DNA of 64,000 nt, taken from the NCBI GenBank assembly GCA_035762005.1, contig DASTQA010000051.1:9254-73253 (forward strand), written 5' to 3'. This document shows positions 56,623 to 64,000 of the stretch, piece after piece (positions within the stretch are counted from its first letter, which is position 1; each line of letters starts with the position of its first letter). Position numbers and translations under genes: made by a program. Under the pieces are notes generated by a model that was not told the DNA's origin, ran no database searches, and saw nothing but the letters and a program-made list of their open reading frames with translations. This DNA comes from JAIBJN01 sp035762005 (GTDB taxonomy: Bacteria; Actinomycetota; Thermoleophilia; Gaiellales; Gaiellaceae).

Positions 56623-57357
56623 GTGCGCCTGACCCTCGTCCGCAACGCCACGCTTCTCGTCGAGCTCGCGGGGCGCCGCGTGCTCGTCGAGCCGATGCTG
56701 GACGGCGCTGGCGCGCGGCCGCCCGTCGAGAACTCGCCGAACCCGCGCCGGAACCCGCTCGTGCCGCTGCCGATGCCGGCCGAAGAGGTCGTCCGCGGCC
56801 TCGACGCGGCGCTCGTGACGCACCTCCACCGGGATCACTTCGACGAGACGGGCGCGCGGCTCCTCCCGCGCGACGTTCCCCTCTTCTGCCAGCCGGCCGA
56901 CGCCGAGCGCCTGCGGGCGCTCGGGCTCGACGCGCGCCCCGTCGCCGAGGAGGTGTCCTGGGAAGGGCTCCGGATCGCCCGCACCGAGGGAAGACACGGC
57001 CACGGTGACCTCGCCGATGAGCTCGGCCCCGTGAGCGGGTTCGTCCTGGACGGGCTCTACGTCGCCGGCGACACGGTCTGGTGCCCCGAGGTCGAGCGGG
57101 CGATCGAGCGGCACCGGCCTCGCGTGGCGGTCGTGAACGGGAGCGGCGCGTGCTTCGCGGGGAGCCCGCCGCTCGTCATGACCGCGGCGGAGGTGCGGGA
57201 GGTCGCGGCGCGGGTGCCGACGGTCGTCGTCGTCCACCTCGAGGCGATCGACCACTGCCTCGAGACGAGGGCCGAGGTGCGGGCGGCCGTCCCGGAGGCG
57301 CTCGTCCCCGAGGACGGCGAGACGCTCGAGCTCGACGACCGGTCCCGCGACCCGTGA
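56623..57357 (+). CDS. UlaG-like MBL-fold metal-dependent hydrolase
   Basis: A 244-residue MBL-fold protein. Metal ligands are in VTHLHRDHFDETGA, GRHGHGDLADELG and YVAGDTVWC; the C-terminal His is in VVVHLEAIDHC. It belongs to the UlaG/YtnP-like branch, whose substrates vary. The GTG start follows a 230-base gap. The stop overlaps the glycosyltransferase gene (GTGA). Confidence 0.87.
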   Translation: MRLTLVRNATLLVELAGRRVLVEPMLDGAGARPPVENSPNPRRNPLVPLPMPAEEVVRGLDAALVTHLHRDHFDETGARLLPRDVPLFCQPADAERLRALGLDARPVAEEVSWEGLRIARTEGRHGHGDLADELGPVSGFVLDGLYVAGDTVWCPEVERAIERHRPRVAVVNGSGACFAGSPPLVMTAAEVREVAARVPTVVVVHLEAIDHCLETRAEVRAAVPEALVPEDGETLELDDRSRDP

Positions 57358-58076
57358 CGCGGGCGGCCGACACGCTCGTCTTCCTGCCGGCGTGGAACGA
57401 GGAGGAGAACCTGCCCGCCGTCCTCGCGGAGCTCGCGGCACACCTGCCGGAGGCCGAGGTGCTCGTCGTCGACGACGGCTCGACCGACGGCACCGCCCGC
57501 GTCGCGCGCGAGCTCGGCGCGCGGGTCGAGAGCTTCGGCGCGAACCTCGGGCTCCCGCACGGCGTCGCCGCCGGCTATCGCCACGCGGCGGAGCACGGCT
57601 ACGCCTTCTGCGGGCGGGTCGACGCCGACGGGCAGCACCCGGTTCCCGAGCTCGCCCGCCTGCTGGCCCTCGTGCGCTCCGGAGCCTGCGACGTGGCCGT
57701 CGGCTCGCGCTTCGTCGCGGGCGAGGGCTACGAAGCCTACCGCTACCGCCCCAGCCCGGCCCGCGCTCTCGGCACGACGCTCCTCCGGCGCGCCATGCGC
57801 GCCGTGCTCGGCCGTCCCTTCGGCGACGCGACGAGCGGGCTCTACGCCGTGAACGCGGCCGCGATGCCCGTGCTCGCGCGCCCCTACGGGACCGGGGCGC
57901 CCGAGGTCGAGGCCCTGCTTCGCCTCCACGACGCCGGGCTCCGCGTCCTCGAGGTCCCCGTCCACATGCGGCCGCGGGCGGGCGGCGAGTCGAAGCTCGC
58001 CGGGCGGAAGGCTGCGCTCCTCGTGCTCACCGTCGTCGGCACGCTCCTCGCCTACCGGCGCGCCCGCCGCGACTGA
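57354..58076 (+). CDS. family 2 glycosyltransferase
   Basis: A 240-residue GT-A glycosyltransferase. Donor-binding motifs are FLPAWNEEENLPAVL, VLVVDDGSTDGTARVA and the metal site GRVDADGQHPVPEL. LRVLEVPVHMRPRAGGESKL resembles dolichol-phosphate-mannose-synthase-like enzymes. The C-terminal hydrophobic stretch (AALLVLTVVGTLLAY) may tether it to the membrane. It could supply a lipid-linked sugar; the acceptor is unknown. Confidence 0.9.
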   Translation: MTRAADTLVFLPAWNEEENLPAVLAELAAHLPEAEVLVVDDGSTDGTARVARELGARVESFGANLGLPHGVAAGYRHAAEHGYAFCGRVDADGQHPVPELARLLALVRSGACDVAVGSRFVAGEGYEAYRYRPSPARALGTTLLRRAMRAVLGRPFGDATSGLYAVNAAAMPVLARPYGTGAPEVEALLRLHDAGLRVLEVPVHMRPRAGGESKLAGRKAALLVLTVVGTLLAYRRARRD

Positions 58077-58108
58077 GCGCCGCGGCGGTGGCGCTTCTGC
58101 TAGCGTCT

Positions 58109-58118
58109 TACATATGTA
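58109..58118. promoter_or_regulatory. palindrome TACATATGTA upstream of padR
   Basis: A perfect 10-bp palindrome in an AT-rich patch, 18 bases before the PadR start and overlapping a plausible -10. It is a candidate PadR autoregulatory operator. Confidence 0.5.
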
Positions 58119-58136
58119 TTTGACGGCTAGAGTGAG

Positions 58137-58535
58137 GTGAGGGACCGGCGCCGGCGCGGGGCGCGCACGCGCTCGTTCGTGCGGCCGGGCCACTGGCGCG
58201 TGCGCGCCCGCGTGGAGCGGTTCGTCGAGCCGGTCCTGCTCCTCCTCCTGCGCGAGCGCCCGATGCACGGCTACGAGCTGATCGAGCGGATCCCCGAGGT
58301 CGCCGGCGAGGACGTGCGGGTGGATGTCGGCAACCTCTATCGGATCCTGCGTGCGCTCGAGGAGGAGGGCATCGTCGCCTCCGAGTGGAGCGCCGAGCTC
58401 CCCGGGCCGGCGAAGCGCACCTACGAGCTGACCGAGGCGGGGAACCGCCTCCTCGACCGGTGGGCCGACTCGCTCCGCGAGGCGCGGACGGTCGTGGACG
58501 GATTCCTCGCCCGCTACGAGGATGGAGGGAGGTGA
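58137..58535 (+). CDS. PadR-family transcriptional regulator
   Basis: A 132-residue PadR regulator. The winged HTH is visible as LLLLRERPMHGYELIERI and DVGNLYRILRALEEEGIVASEW, ending YELTEAGNRLLDRWADSL. A basic N-terminus of 25 residues (RDRRRRGARTRSFVRPGHW) precedes it. The start is GTG 58137. A TACATATGTA operator candidate lies upstream. A 62-residue gene follows after three bases. Confidence 0.92.
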   Translation: MRDRRRRGARTRSFVRPGHWRVRARVERFVEPVLLLLLRERPMHGYELIERIPEVAGEDVRVDVGNLYRILRALEEEGIVASEWSAELPGPAKRTYELTEAGNRLLDRWADSLREARTVVDGFLARYEDGGR

Positions 58536-58538
58536 ACG

Positions 58539-58727
58539 ATGCACCGTCATCATCGACGCGGCGCGGGACGCTGCGCCCCGGGCTTCCGGGGCCGCCGCTT
58601 CCCCGCGAGCGAGGAGTGGCTCCGCGCGCTCGAGGAGTACCAGCGCGACCTCGAGCAAGAGGTCGCCGACGTCGCGGACGTCATCCGGCGGCTGAAGGAG
58701 AAGCCGACCGAGACGGCGACCGTCTGA
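58539..58727 (+). CDS. small protein downstream of PadR
   Basis: A 62-residue protein. Its basic N-terminus (MHRHHRRGAGRCAPGFRGRRF) is followed by a 35-residue acidic helix (EEWLRALEEYQRDLEQEVADVADVIRRLKE). Small His/Arg-plus-helix proteins (DUF5320-like) commonly follow PadR genes. It probably shares the operon and its function is unknown. Confidence 0.75.
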   Translation: MHRHHRRGAGRCAPGFRGRRFPASEEWLRALEEYQRDLEQEVADVADVIRRLKEKPTETATV

Positions 58728-58728
58728 G

Positions 58729-59379
58729 CTAGCCAGGCAGGAGGGTGCGCGCGCCGCCGAGGCGCTCCGTCGCCCAGGCGCGCCACTCCCCCGCCAGCTC
58801 GGGCGCCTGCAGGAGCTCGCGGCACCGCTCGCGGTCGCCGTGGTAGATCCGTGCGATCCGGCCGACCGTCAGGTGGTGGGTGGGCCGCCGCACGACCTCG
58901 ACCTCGTCGCCGGCCCCGACCTCGCCCTCCTCGACGATCCGCAGGTACGCGCCCGGCCGGCCGCAGGCGGCGAAGTGGACCGGGAAGTCCGCGTCCTCCA
59001 TGCGGGCTCCGAGCTTCCAGCAGGGCGTGCGCGGGCCGGCCACCTCGAGGAGCGCCGAGCCGACGGCCCAGCGCTCGCCCACGACCGCGCCGGTCACGTC
59101 GACCCCCTCGACGGTGAGGTTCTCGCCGAAGGTCGCAGGCGGCACCGGGCGGCCGAGGTCGTCCGACCACCAGTCGTAGTCCTCGCGCGCGTACGCGTAG
59201 ACCGCCTTGTCCGGCCCGCCGTGGAACCGGCGGTTGGCCTGGTCGTCGCCCGCGAGGTTCACCCCTGCGACGGGCACCCGCCCCGCGACCGGCTCCTTCC
59301 AGATCGCGGTCGTGTCCCGCTTCCCGAGCCACTCGACCGCACGCGGGCGCCCGACGTTCACCGAGACGACGATGCCCAT
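58729..59379 (-). CDS. MOSC-domain protein (YiiM-like)
   Basis: A 216-residue MOSC protein. Key segments are VNVGRPRAVEWLGKRDTTAI, GVNLAGDDQANRRFHGGPDKAVYAY, FGENLTVEGVDVTG and the conserved Cys in GPRTPCWKLG, which binds the molybdenum cofactor. YiiM-type proteins reduce N-hydroxylated purines together with redox partners, and this is the likely role. ATG 59379 is used. Confidence 0.92.
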   Translation of the reverse strand: MGIVVSVNVGRPRAVEWLGKRDTTAIWKEPVAGRVPVAGVNLAGDDQANRRFHGGPDKAVYAYAREDYDWWSDDLGRPVPPATFGENLTVEGVDVTGAVVGERWAVGSALLEVAGPRTPCWKLGARMEDADFPVHFAACGRPGAYLRIVEEGEVGAGDEVEVVRRPTHHLTVGRIARIYHGDRERCRELLQAPELAGEWRAWATERLGGARTLLPG

Positions 59380-59445
59380 CTCCGGGGAGCCTAGCCGCTG
59401 CCGGCTTCTCCCCCGGCCGCCGTTTCGCCGCTACGATCCGAGGCA

Positions 59446-60132
59446 GTGGAAGGCTGGGCTCTCTACATCGCGTTCCTCGTCCCGCCCCTCGTCCTCGGGC
59501 TCGCCGTCCAGTGGTGGCTGAAGCGGACGTGGGCCGCCAACGCAGCGGTCGCCGTCGCGAACAGCATGTCCGGAGCCGAGGTCGCGCGGGCCGTGCTCGA
59601 CGCGAACGGCCTCCACGGCGTGCCGGTGAGCGCCTCGCCGGGCGGGCCCCTCTCCGACCACTACGACCCGCGCAAGCGTGAGGTCTTCCTCTCCGAGCCG
59701 GTCTACGCGGGCAGCTCCGTGAGCTCGACGGCGGTGGCCGCGCACGAGGTCGGACACGCGATCCAGCATGCCCAGGCGTACACGTTCATGCGGCTCCGTG
59801 CCGCGATCTTCCCGGCCGTCGCCTTCGCCTCGAACCTCTGGATGTGGCTGCTCGTCGCCGGTCTCTTCCTCAACGCCCTCGGGCTCGTCTTCGTCGCCAT
59901 CGCGCTCTACGCGGTCGCCGTCCTCTTCCACTTCGTGACGCTCCCGGTGGAGTTCGACGCCTCGCGTCGCGCAGGCGCCCAGCTACGGCAGCTCGGGCTC
60001 GTGACGGCGGCCGAGGGGACGGGCGCCCGCAAGGTGCTGAACGCCGCGGCGCTCACGTACGTGGCCGGCGCGCTCGCCGCGCTGACGCAGCTCCTCTACT
60101 TCGTCCTCGTCTTCCTGGGGAACCGCGACTAG
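59446..60132 (+). CDS. membrane neutral zinc metallopeptidase (YugP-like)
   Basis: A 228-residue integral membrane metallopeptidase of the neutral zinc peptidase family. The active site HEVGHAIQHAQ lies near residue 100, preceded by DHYDPRKREVFLSEPVYAGSS. Four TM segments surround it (YIAFLVPPLVLGLAVQWWL, SNLWMWLLVAGLFLNALGLVFVAIALYAVAVL, TYVAGALAALTQLLYFVLVFL). The family motif PVEFDASRRAGAQL is present. The start is GTG 59446. Confidence 0.92.
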   Translation: MEGWALYIAFLVPPLVLGLAVQWWLKRTWAANAAVAVANSMSGAEVARAVLDANGLHGVPVSASPGGPLSDHYDPRKREVFLSEPVYAGSSVSSTAVAAHEVGHAIQHAQAYTFMRLRAAIFPAVAFASNLWMWLLVAGLFLNALGLVFVAIALYAVAVLFHFVTLPVEFDASRRAGAQLRQLGLVTAAEGTGARKVLNAAALTYVAGALAALTQLLYFVLVFLGNRD

Positions 60133-60135
60133 CCG

Positions 60136-61284
60136 CTAGGCGGCGGCCTCGGCGCCGCGGGCGCGGAGGCGGTGGACGCTCCAGGGGATCCACCAGAGGA
60201 GCAGGCCCACGCCGAGCGCGAGCGCGAGGTTCGCCTGCCAGCCGATCGCCCCGACGACGAGGGCGAGCGCCCAGTCGCGGCCGCCGCGCAGGTCCCGGAG
60301 CAGCCCGATGTGGAGCACGCCCGCGGCGGCGAGGAGCGCGGCCAGGAGCGGAAGGGGGAAGGCGGCGAGGAGGACCGCGAGCCCGGCGCCCGCGCCGAGC
60401 GCGAGGGCGAGGAGCGACGCGCCCATGACGAGCGGCGCGCCGGCGGTCCGCGCGCCGAAGGAGACGTGCGCCGTCAGCCCTCCGGCTCCGTGGCAGACCG
60501 GCATGCCGCCGATCGCGCCGGCGAGGAGGTTCGCGCCCCCGAAGGTGGTCGCCAGGCGGCCCGGGCGGACACCGCGGGCCCGCTCGCCGAAGTACGACCT
60601 GGCGGCGTCGGCGGTCGCCAGGCACGAGTTGGCGAAGGAGAGCGGCGCCTGCGGCACGACGAGGACGGTGAAGGCGGTGGCGAACGCGGCGGCGTCGAGG
60701 CTCGGGAGCGCGAGCTCGGACGGTCCGAGCGACGCGTCCCCGGCCGCCCGGGCGAGCATGACGCCCACCCCGACGACCACGAGCGCGAGCGAGACGGCGA
60801 AGCGCCGGAGCGCGAGCGCGGCGGCGAGCGCGGCCCCGGCGAGCGGGACGGCGACGCCGGGCTCGGGCGCGTACGCGGCGAACGCCTCGGGCGGGTGGGC
60901 GACGAGGCTCCACGCGATGCCGAGGAAGAGGAGGCCGACCGTCAGCTGGACGCCGCGGACGAGCGCGCGGGGGAACGCGCGCGCGGCGAGGTCGACGAGT
61001 CCCAGGCGGCCCGCGACGAGGAAGAGGGCTCCCATGAGGAGCGCTCCGGCGGCGATCTCGTCCGAGCCGAGTCCCTCGGCGATCGCGATCGCGCCGAACG
61101 CCTTCAGCGGCTGCACCGGCATGGGGAGGCGGTAGACGGCGGCGGCCAGCAGGTAGAGGAGCCCCGCGGGGAGGAGCACGGCGGTCGCGGAGAGACCGTT
61201 GGCGACGATCAGCGTCACCGCGATCGGGACGAGGACGCCGACGTCCGCGACGGCCCCGGCAACCTCGCGGCGGTCGAAGCGCAC
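60136..61284 (-). CDS. MOT1-type putative sulfate/molybdate transporter
   Basis: A 382-residue protein with about ten TM helices. Two family motifs of MOT1-like transporters are visible: MPVQPLKAFGAIAIAEG near residue 55 and GGMPVCHGAGGLTAHVSFGARTAG near 260. These proteins carry molybdate (or sulfate) with high affinity. Divergent from the MBL-rhodanese gene by about 20 bases. A link to the MOSC (Moco) protein two genes away is possible. The start is GTG 61284. Confidence 0.85.
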   Translation of the reverse strand: MRFDRREVAGAVADVGVLVPIAVTLIVANGLSATAVLLPAGLLYLLAAAVYRLPMPVQPLKAFGAIAIAEGLGSDEIAAGALLMGALFLVAGRLGLVDLAARAFPRALVRGVQLTVGLLFLGIAWSLVAHPPEAFAAYAPEPGVAVPLAGAALAAALALRRFAVSLALVVVGVGVMLARAAGDASLGPSELALPSLDAAAFATAFTVLVVPQAPLSFANSCLATADAARSYFGERARGVRPGRLATTFGGANLLAGAIGGMPVCHGAGGLTAHVSFGARTAGAPLVMGASLLALALGAGAGLAVLLAAFPLPLLAALLAAAGVLHIGLLRDLRGGRDWALALVVGAIGWQANLALALGVGLLLWWIPWSVHRLRARGAEAAA

Positions 61285-61305
61285 GGACGTATCATGCCGC
61301 GCGGG

Positions 61306-62685
61306 ATGTTCTTCCGTCAGGTCCTCCACGACGACCTCGGGTGCGCCTCCTACGTCGTCGCGGACGGGGGCGAGGCCGCCGTCGTCGACCCGAAGTGGGA
61401 GATCGAGGACTACCTGGCGCTCGCCCAGGAGCACGGCTTCGAGATCCGGCACGTCCTCGAGACGCACAACCACGCCGACCACCTGTCCGGCAAGGGTCGG
61501 CTGGTGAAGGCGACCGGCGCCACGATCCACGTGCCGGTCACGGCCGGGGTCGAGTACCCGCACGAGCCGCTGGCCGACGGCGACTCCCTCAGGGTCGGCG
61601 AGGCGACGATCACGGCTCTCGCCACGCCCGGACATCGGCCGGAGCACACCGCGTACCTCGTCGCCGACTCCGAGCGGGGCGAGTCCCCCTGGCTCGTGAT
61701 CACCGGCGACTCCCTCTTCGTCGGCGACGTCGCCCGCCCCGATCTCGCGGTCGAGGCCGAGGAGGGCGCCCACGGGCTCTACGGGTCGCTCCGGCGCCTG
61801 CTCGCGCTCGACGACTTCGCCGAGGTCTGGCCGGGCCACATCGGCGGGTCGCTCTGCGGCGGCGCCGGCATGAGCGAGAAGCCCGGCACCACGATCGGGT
61901 TCGAGCGGCGGTTCAACCGGCTGCTCGCGACCGACGACGAGGCAGCCTTCGTCCGCTCGCTGACGGCGGACCTCGCGCCGCAGCCGCCCAACTTCAGGCG
62001 GATCGTCGAGCTGAACCGGGGGCCGCTCATCATCGAGGCCCAGCCGCTCGACGCGCTCGCGCCGGCGGTCGTGCGCAAGCGCCTCGGGGCCGGGGCCACG
62101 CTCCTCGACGGGCGCGACACGCGCGAGTACGACGCCGCGCACGTCCCGGGCTCGATCAACGTCACCATGGTGCGGGCCGCCGTGGGAACGCGGGCAGCCT
62201 GGGTCGTCGAGCCCGAGAGCGAGGTCGTCGTCACCGCCGCCTCCGACGAGGACGCGCACCGGCTCGGCCGCCTGCTCGAGGCCGTGGGGTTCCGCCGGAT
62301 CGCGGGCGTGCTCTCCGGCGGCATCGAGGCCTGGCGCGACGCCGGCGGGCCGCTCGAGTCCACCCCCGCGATCGACATCCGCGAGCTCGCGGAGCGTCTG
62401 CGGGCCGGCGACGTGCGCCTCCTCGACGTGCGCGAGGACGACGAGTGGGAGGAGGGCCACGTCGACGGCTCCCTCCACGTCCCGTACCACGACCTGCGGG
62501 ACGGGCTGCCCGCGGGCCTCGACAACGGCGGCGGTCCGCTGGCGGTCGCCTGCTCGGCCGGAAACCGGAGCTCGATCGCCGTGTCCCTCCTCCGCCGGGC
62601 GGGCGTCCACGACGTCGTCCACGTCGCCGAGGGCGGCATCGACGAGCTCGCAGACGAGGGGATCGAGCTCGTACGCGAGGGCTAG
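61306..62685 (+). CDS. MBL-fold persulfide dioxygenase-like protein with two rhodanese domains
   Basis: A 459-residue protein. Residues 1-245 are an MBL domain of the persulfide-dioxygenase group (ETHNHADHLSG, ATPGHRPEHTAYL, ITGDSLFVGDVARPDL, WPGHIGGSLCGG). Residues 255-350 are a rhodanese domain whose loop reads VVVTAASDEDA with no Cys, so it is probably inactive. Residues 360-459 are a second rhodanese with VACSAGNRSS (Cys near 416). It should oxidise glutathione persulfide to sulfite with sulfur transfer. ATG 61306 matches relatives; ATG 61294 is the alternative. Confidence 0.9.
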   Translation: MFFRQVLHDDLGCASYVVADGGEAAVVDPKWEIEDYLALAQEHGFEIRHVLETHNHADHLSGKGRLVKATGATIHVPVTAGVEYPHEPLADGDSLRVGEATITALATPGHRPEHTAYLVADSERGESPWLVITGDSLFVGDVARPDLAVEAEEGAHGLYGSLRRLLALDDFAEVWPGHIGGSLCGGAGMSEKPGTTIGFERRFNRLLATDDEAAFVRSLTADLAPQPPNFRRIVELNRGPLIIEAQPLDALAPAVVRKRLGAGATLLDGRDTREYDAAHVPGSINVTMVRAAVGTRAAWVVEPESEVVVTAASDEDAHRLGRLLEAVGFRRIAGVLSGGIEAWRDAGGPLESTPAIDIRELAERLRAGDVRLLDVREDDEWEEGHVDGSLHVPYHDLRDGLPAGLDNGGGPLAVACSAGNRSSIAVSLLRRAGVHDVVHVAEGGIDELADEGIELVREG

Positions 62686-62704
62686 AGCGGCGCCGGGGGC
62701 TTGC

Positions 62705-62710
62705 TAGACT
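62705..62710 (+). promoter_or_regulatory. probable -10 of tRNA-Met
   Basis: TAGACT lies 12 bases before the tRNA, the same spacing as TACACT before tRNA-Tyr. The -35 is unclear. Confidence 0.4.
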
Positions 62711-62721
62711 CGGCCCAGCGG

Positions 62722-62795
62722 GGCGGCGTAGCTCAGCTGGTTAGAGCAGCGGAATCATAATCCGTGTGTCGTAGGTTCGAGTCCTACCGCCGCTA
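62722..62795 (+). tRNA. tRNA-Met (CAT)
   Basis: A 74-base tRNA with acceptor GGCGGCG/CGCCGCT, D-arm GCTCAGCTGGTTAGAGC, anticodon stem GCGGA/TCCGT with loop ATCATAA (CAT), and T-arm GTAGGTTCGAGTCCTAC. No CCA is encoded. It looks like an elongator Met tRNA; a lysidine-modified Ile tRNA is less likely but not excluded. Confidence 0.93.
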
Positions 62796-63900
62796 CTAGC
62801 CCGGAGCCGCGGCGGGCGAGGGTGAACGTGCTGCGCCCGAGCAGGTCGCCGTAGCCGCTCGGGAGGAGCGGCCACACGTACCAGACGTACCGCTCGCCGC
62901 GGCGAAGCCTGCGCTCCCGGCCGCCGTACTTCCAGGTCGTGCCCAGCCTGATCCGACTCTCGTCCGGCCACCGGCTGAGAAGCTTGCGCCCGTCGCGCCA
63001 GAGCTGGACGTTGTAGCCGCGGGCGCGGCGAACGTCGACCCAGTCGAGGAGCGGGGGCGACCCCGTGCGCGTCCCTGCCGCCGGAACGAGCAGCGGCTTC
63101 GCGAACCGGAAGCGCACGGTCTTGGACGTCACGTTGCCCGCGCGGTCGCGGCAACCGCCGCGCACCCTGGCGCGGGGCGTGCTCGGGCCCCTGTAGACCG
63201 GCGACGAGCAGCCCGCGAGGCCCGACAGCGCATCCTTCCCGACGAAGCGGATGCGGAGGTTCCGCGAGTACCAGCCGTACCGGTCCGGGGGCCGCTTTCG
63301 CACCGCGCGCACCTTGCGCGGCGGGGTCTCGTCGTACTTGAAGGTCAGCAGCCCGGAGGCCCTGCGGCCCGCGCGGTCGCGGCAGCGCACCACGAACCGG
63401 ATCCTCCGGCGGTCGGGACCCGCGTACGAGGGAATCCGGTTGCACCACGCGATGCCGGAGGCGGTGTCCGTGGCGCCAGGGAGGAAGCGGACCGGGTGGT
63501 TGAACCAGCCGTTCGCGTCGGGAGCGCGGGCCCCTCTCGGCCTCACTCTCGGCGGGAGCTTGTCGAGCTTGACGGTGTAGCTGGACGAGACGGTCAGGCC
63601 GGCGCCGTTCGTGACGCGGCAGGTGAACTCCGTGCCCGTCGTCTCCGCCTCGACGGTGTTCGTATCGCAGCCCTCCGTCCGCCTGATGCCGCTCTGCTCG
63701 TCCGAGTAGCTCCAGCCGACGGTCGTGTCACCGAGGTGCCAGCCGTTCCTGCCCAGCTCGCCGTCGAGGAAGAGCGTGATGGTCGGGGGCGACTGGTCGG
63801 TCTGCGCTCCGAGGCCGACCGGGAGGAGCGCCGCCGCGGCGAAGGGGATTAGGGCCGCACGGAGCCACGGGCGTCGAGGTCGTGGTCGGTCGTTCAGCAT
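62755..63900 (-). CDS. secreted Ig-like repeat protein overlapping tRNA-Met
   Basis: A 381-residue exported protein. After a signal peptide (ALIPFAAAALLPVGLGAQ) there are three Ig-like/HYR-type repeats, each with paired cysteines (TVGWSYSDEQSGIRRTEGC...TCRVTNGAGLTV; IAWCNRIPSYAGPDRRRIRFVVRCRDRAG; LAGCSSPVYRG...GGCRDRAGNVTS). A C-terminal fibronectin-like domain (GYNVQLWRDGRKLLSRWPDE) follows. The last ~14 codons run antisense through the tRNA-Met gene. Such proteins are usually wall- or surface-associated. Confidence 0.82.
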   Translation of the reverse strand: MLNDRPRPRRPWLRAALIPFAAAALLPVGLGAQTDQSPPTITLFLDGELGRNGWHLGDTTVGWSYSDEQSGIRRTEGCDTNTVEAETTGTEFTCRVTNGAGLTVSSSYTVKLDKLPPRVRPRGARAPDANGWFNHPVRFLPGATDTASGIAWCNRIPSYAGPDRRRIRFVVRCRDRAGRRASGLLTFKYDETPPRKVRAVRKRPPDRYGWYSRNLRIRFVGKDALSGLAGCSSPVYRGPSTPRARVRGGCRDRAGNVTSKTVRFRFAKPLLVPAAGTRTGSPPLLDWVDVRRARGYNVQLWRDGRKLLSRWPDESRIRLGTTWKYGGRERRLRRGERYVWYVWPLLPSGYGDLLGRSTFTLARRGSGLVAAVGLEPTTHGL

Positions 63901-64000
63901 GGGTCACCGCCGAATCGTCGTCATGGGCCGGGTGGTGCGTCCGGCGAGGGCCTGGGCCCGCCCGCGGGGGGCGGATCGGGCGTCGGAGAGCCGCCCTGGC
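63901..64000. other. right-edge leader region
   Basis: This is the upstream region of the secreted repeat protein. No further gene start is visible before the edge. A GC-rich GGGCCCGCCCGC tract is present, without clear function. Confidence 0.4.

Overview
The window is about 70% GC, uses GTG starts often, and carries nucS (EndoMS mismatch endonuclease), folE2, thyX, an rpoD/sigA-type sigma factor and a type IV pilus locus. This combination suggests an actinomycete-lineage bacterium, most likely class Thermoleophilia (Gaiellales/Solirubrobacterales-like). That assignment is inference from gene content. No rRNA, CRISPR array, insertion sequence or phage integrase was seen.

Layout. 0-23.6 kb is mostly housekeeping: secreted proteins and an M14 peptidase; a polar amino-acid ABC transporter; thyX; an ECF sigma/anti-sigma pair; SOD-plsY; folE2; an HD-GYP phosphodiesterase; a Fpg/Nei glycosylase divergent from an asparaginase; the primary sigma factor; a GT-C-like membrane protein; and a CDF transporter. 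tRNA-Tyr sits at 23.6 kb. 23.8-42.3 kb is a large monoderm-type type IV pilus region: two PilT ATPases, PilB, PilC, PilD, PilM, PilN, PilO, a PilP-like protein, the major pilin, three minor prepilin-like proteins, and a transglycosylase/M23 peptidoglycan hydrolase. It is interrupted by nucS and a broken nucS duplicate. 42.4-44.1 kb is a fluoride-riboswitch-controlled CPA2 antiporter plus UspA. 44.2-47.7 kb is a copper group (multicopper oxidase with inserted metal-binding modules, flavin monooxygenase, Cys-rich copper-storage protein). 47.7-54.2 kb is a sulfur/arsenic-flavoured group (ArsM-like methyltransferases, MFS-rhodanese fusion, MBL protein, LysR, ArsR-ArsM). 54.2-64 kb is mixed: small membrane proteins, UlaG-like MBL, a glycosyltransferase, PadR, MOSC, a Zn peptidase, a MOT1-type transporter, MBL-rhodanese, tRNA-Met and a secreted repeat protein.

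Main observations. (1) Eleven sites of the form TNNNN-N15-GCCGAT(A), resembling promoters of the FliA/SigD/WhiG (sigma-28) class, sit 7 to about 60 bases before start codons. They precede most pilus operons, the HD-GYP gene, a GT-C membrane protein and a thioredoxin-fold protein. This reads as one regulon linking pili to c-di-GMP turnover. (2) Two methyltransferase genes have in-frame TGA codons at positions where cysteine is expected, each followed by a hairpin. One has a single TGA in the G-C-I-A-G-A-L motif; the other has two adjacent TGAs. They are candidate selenoproteins or fresh pseudogenes. (3) The Fpg/Nei glycosylase appears to start with ATT, the only codon that places the essential Pro-Glu at the N-terminus. 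(4) nucS has a frameshifted partial duplicate just upstream.
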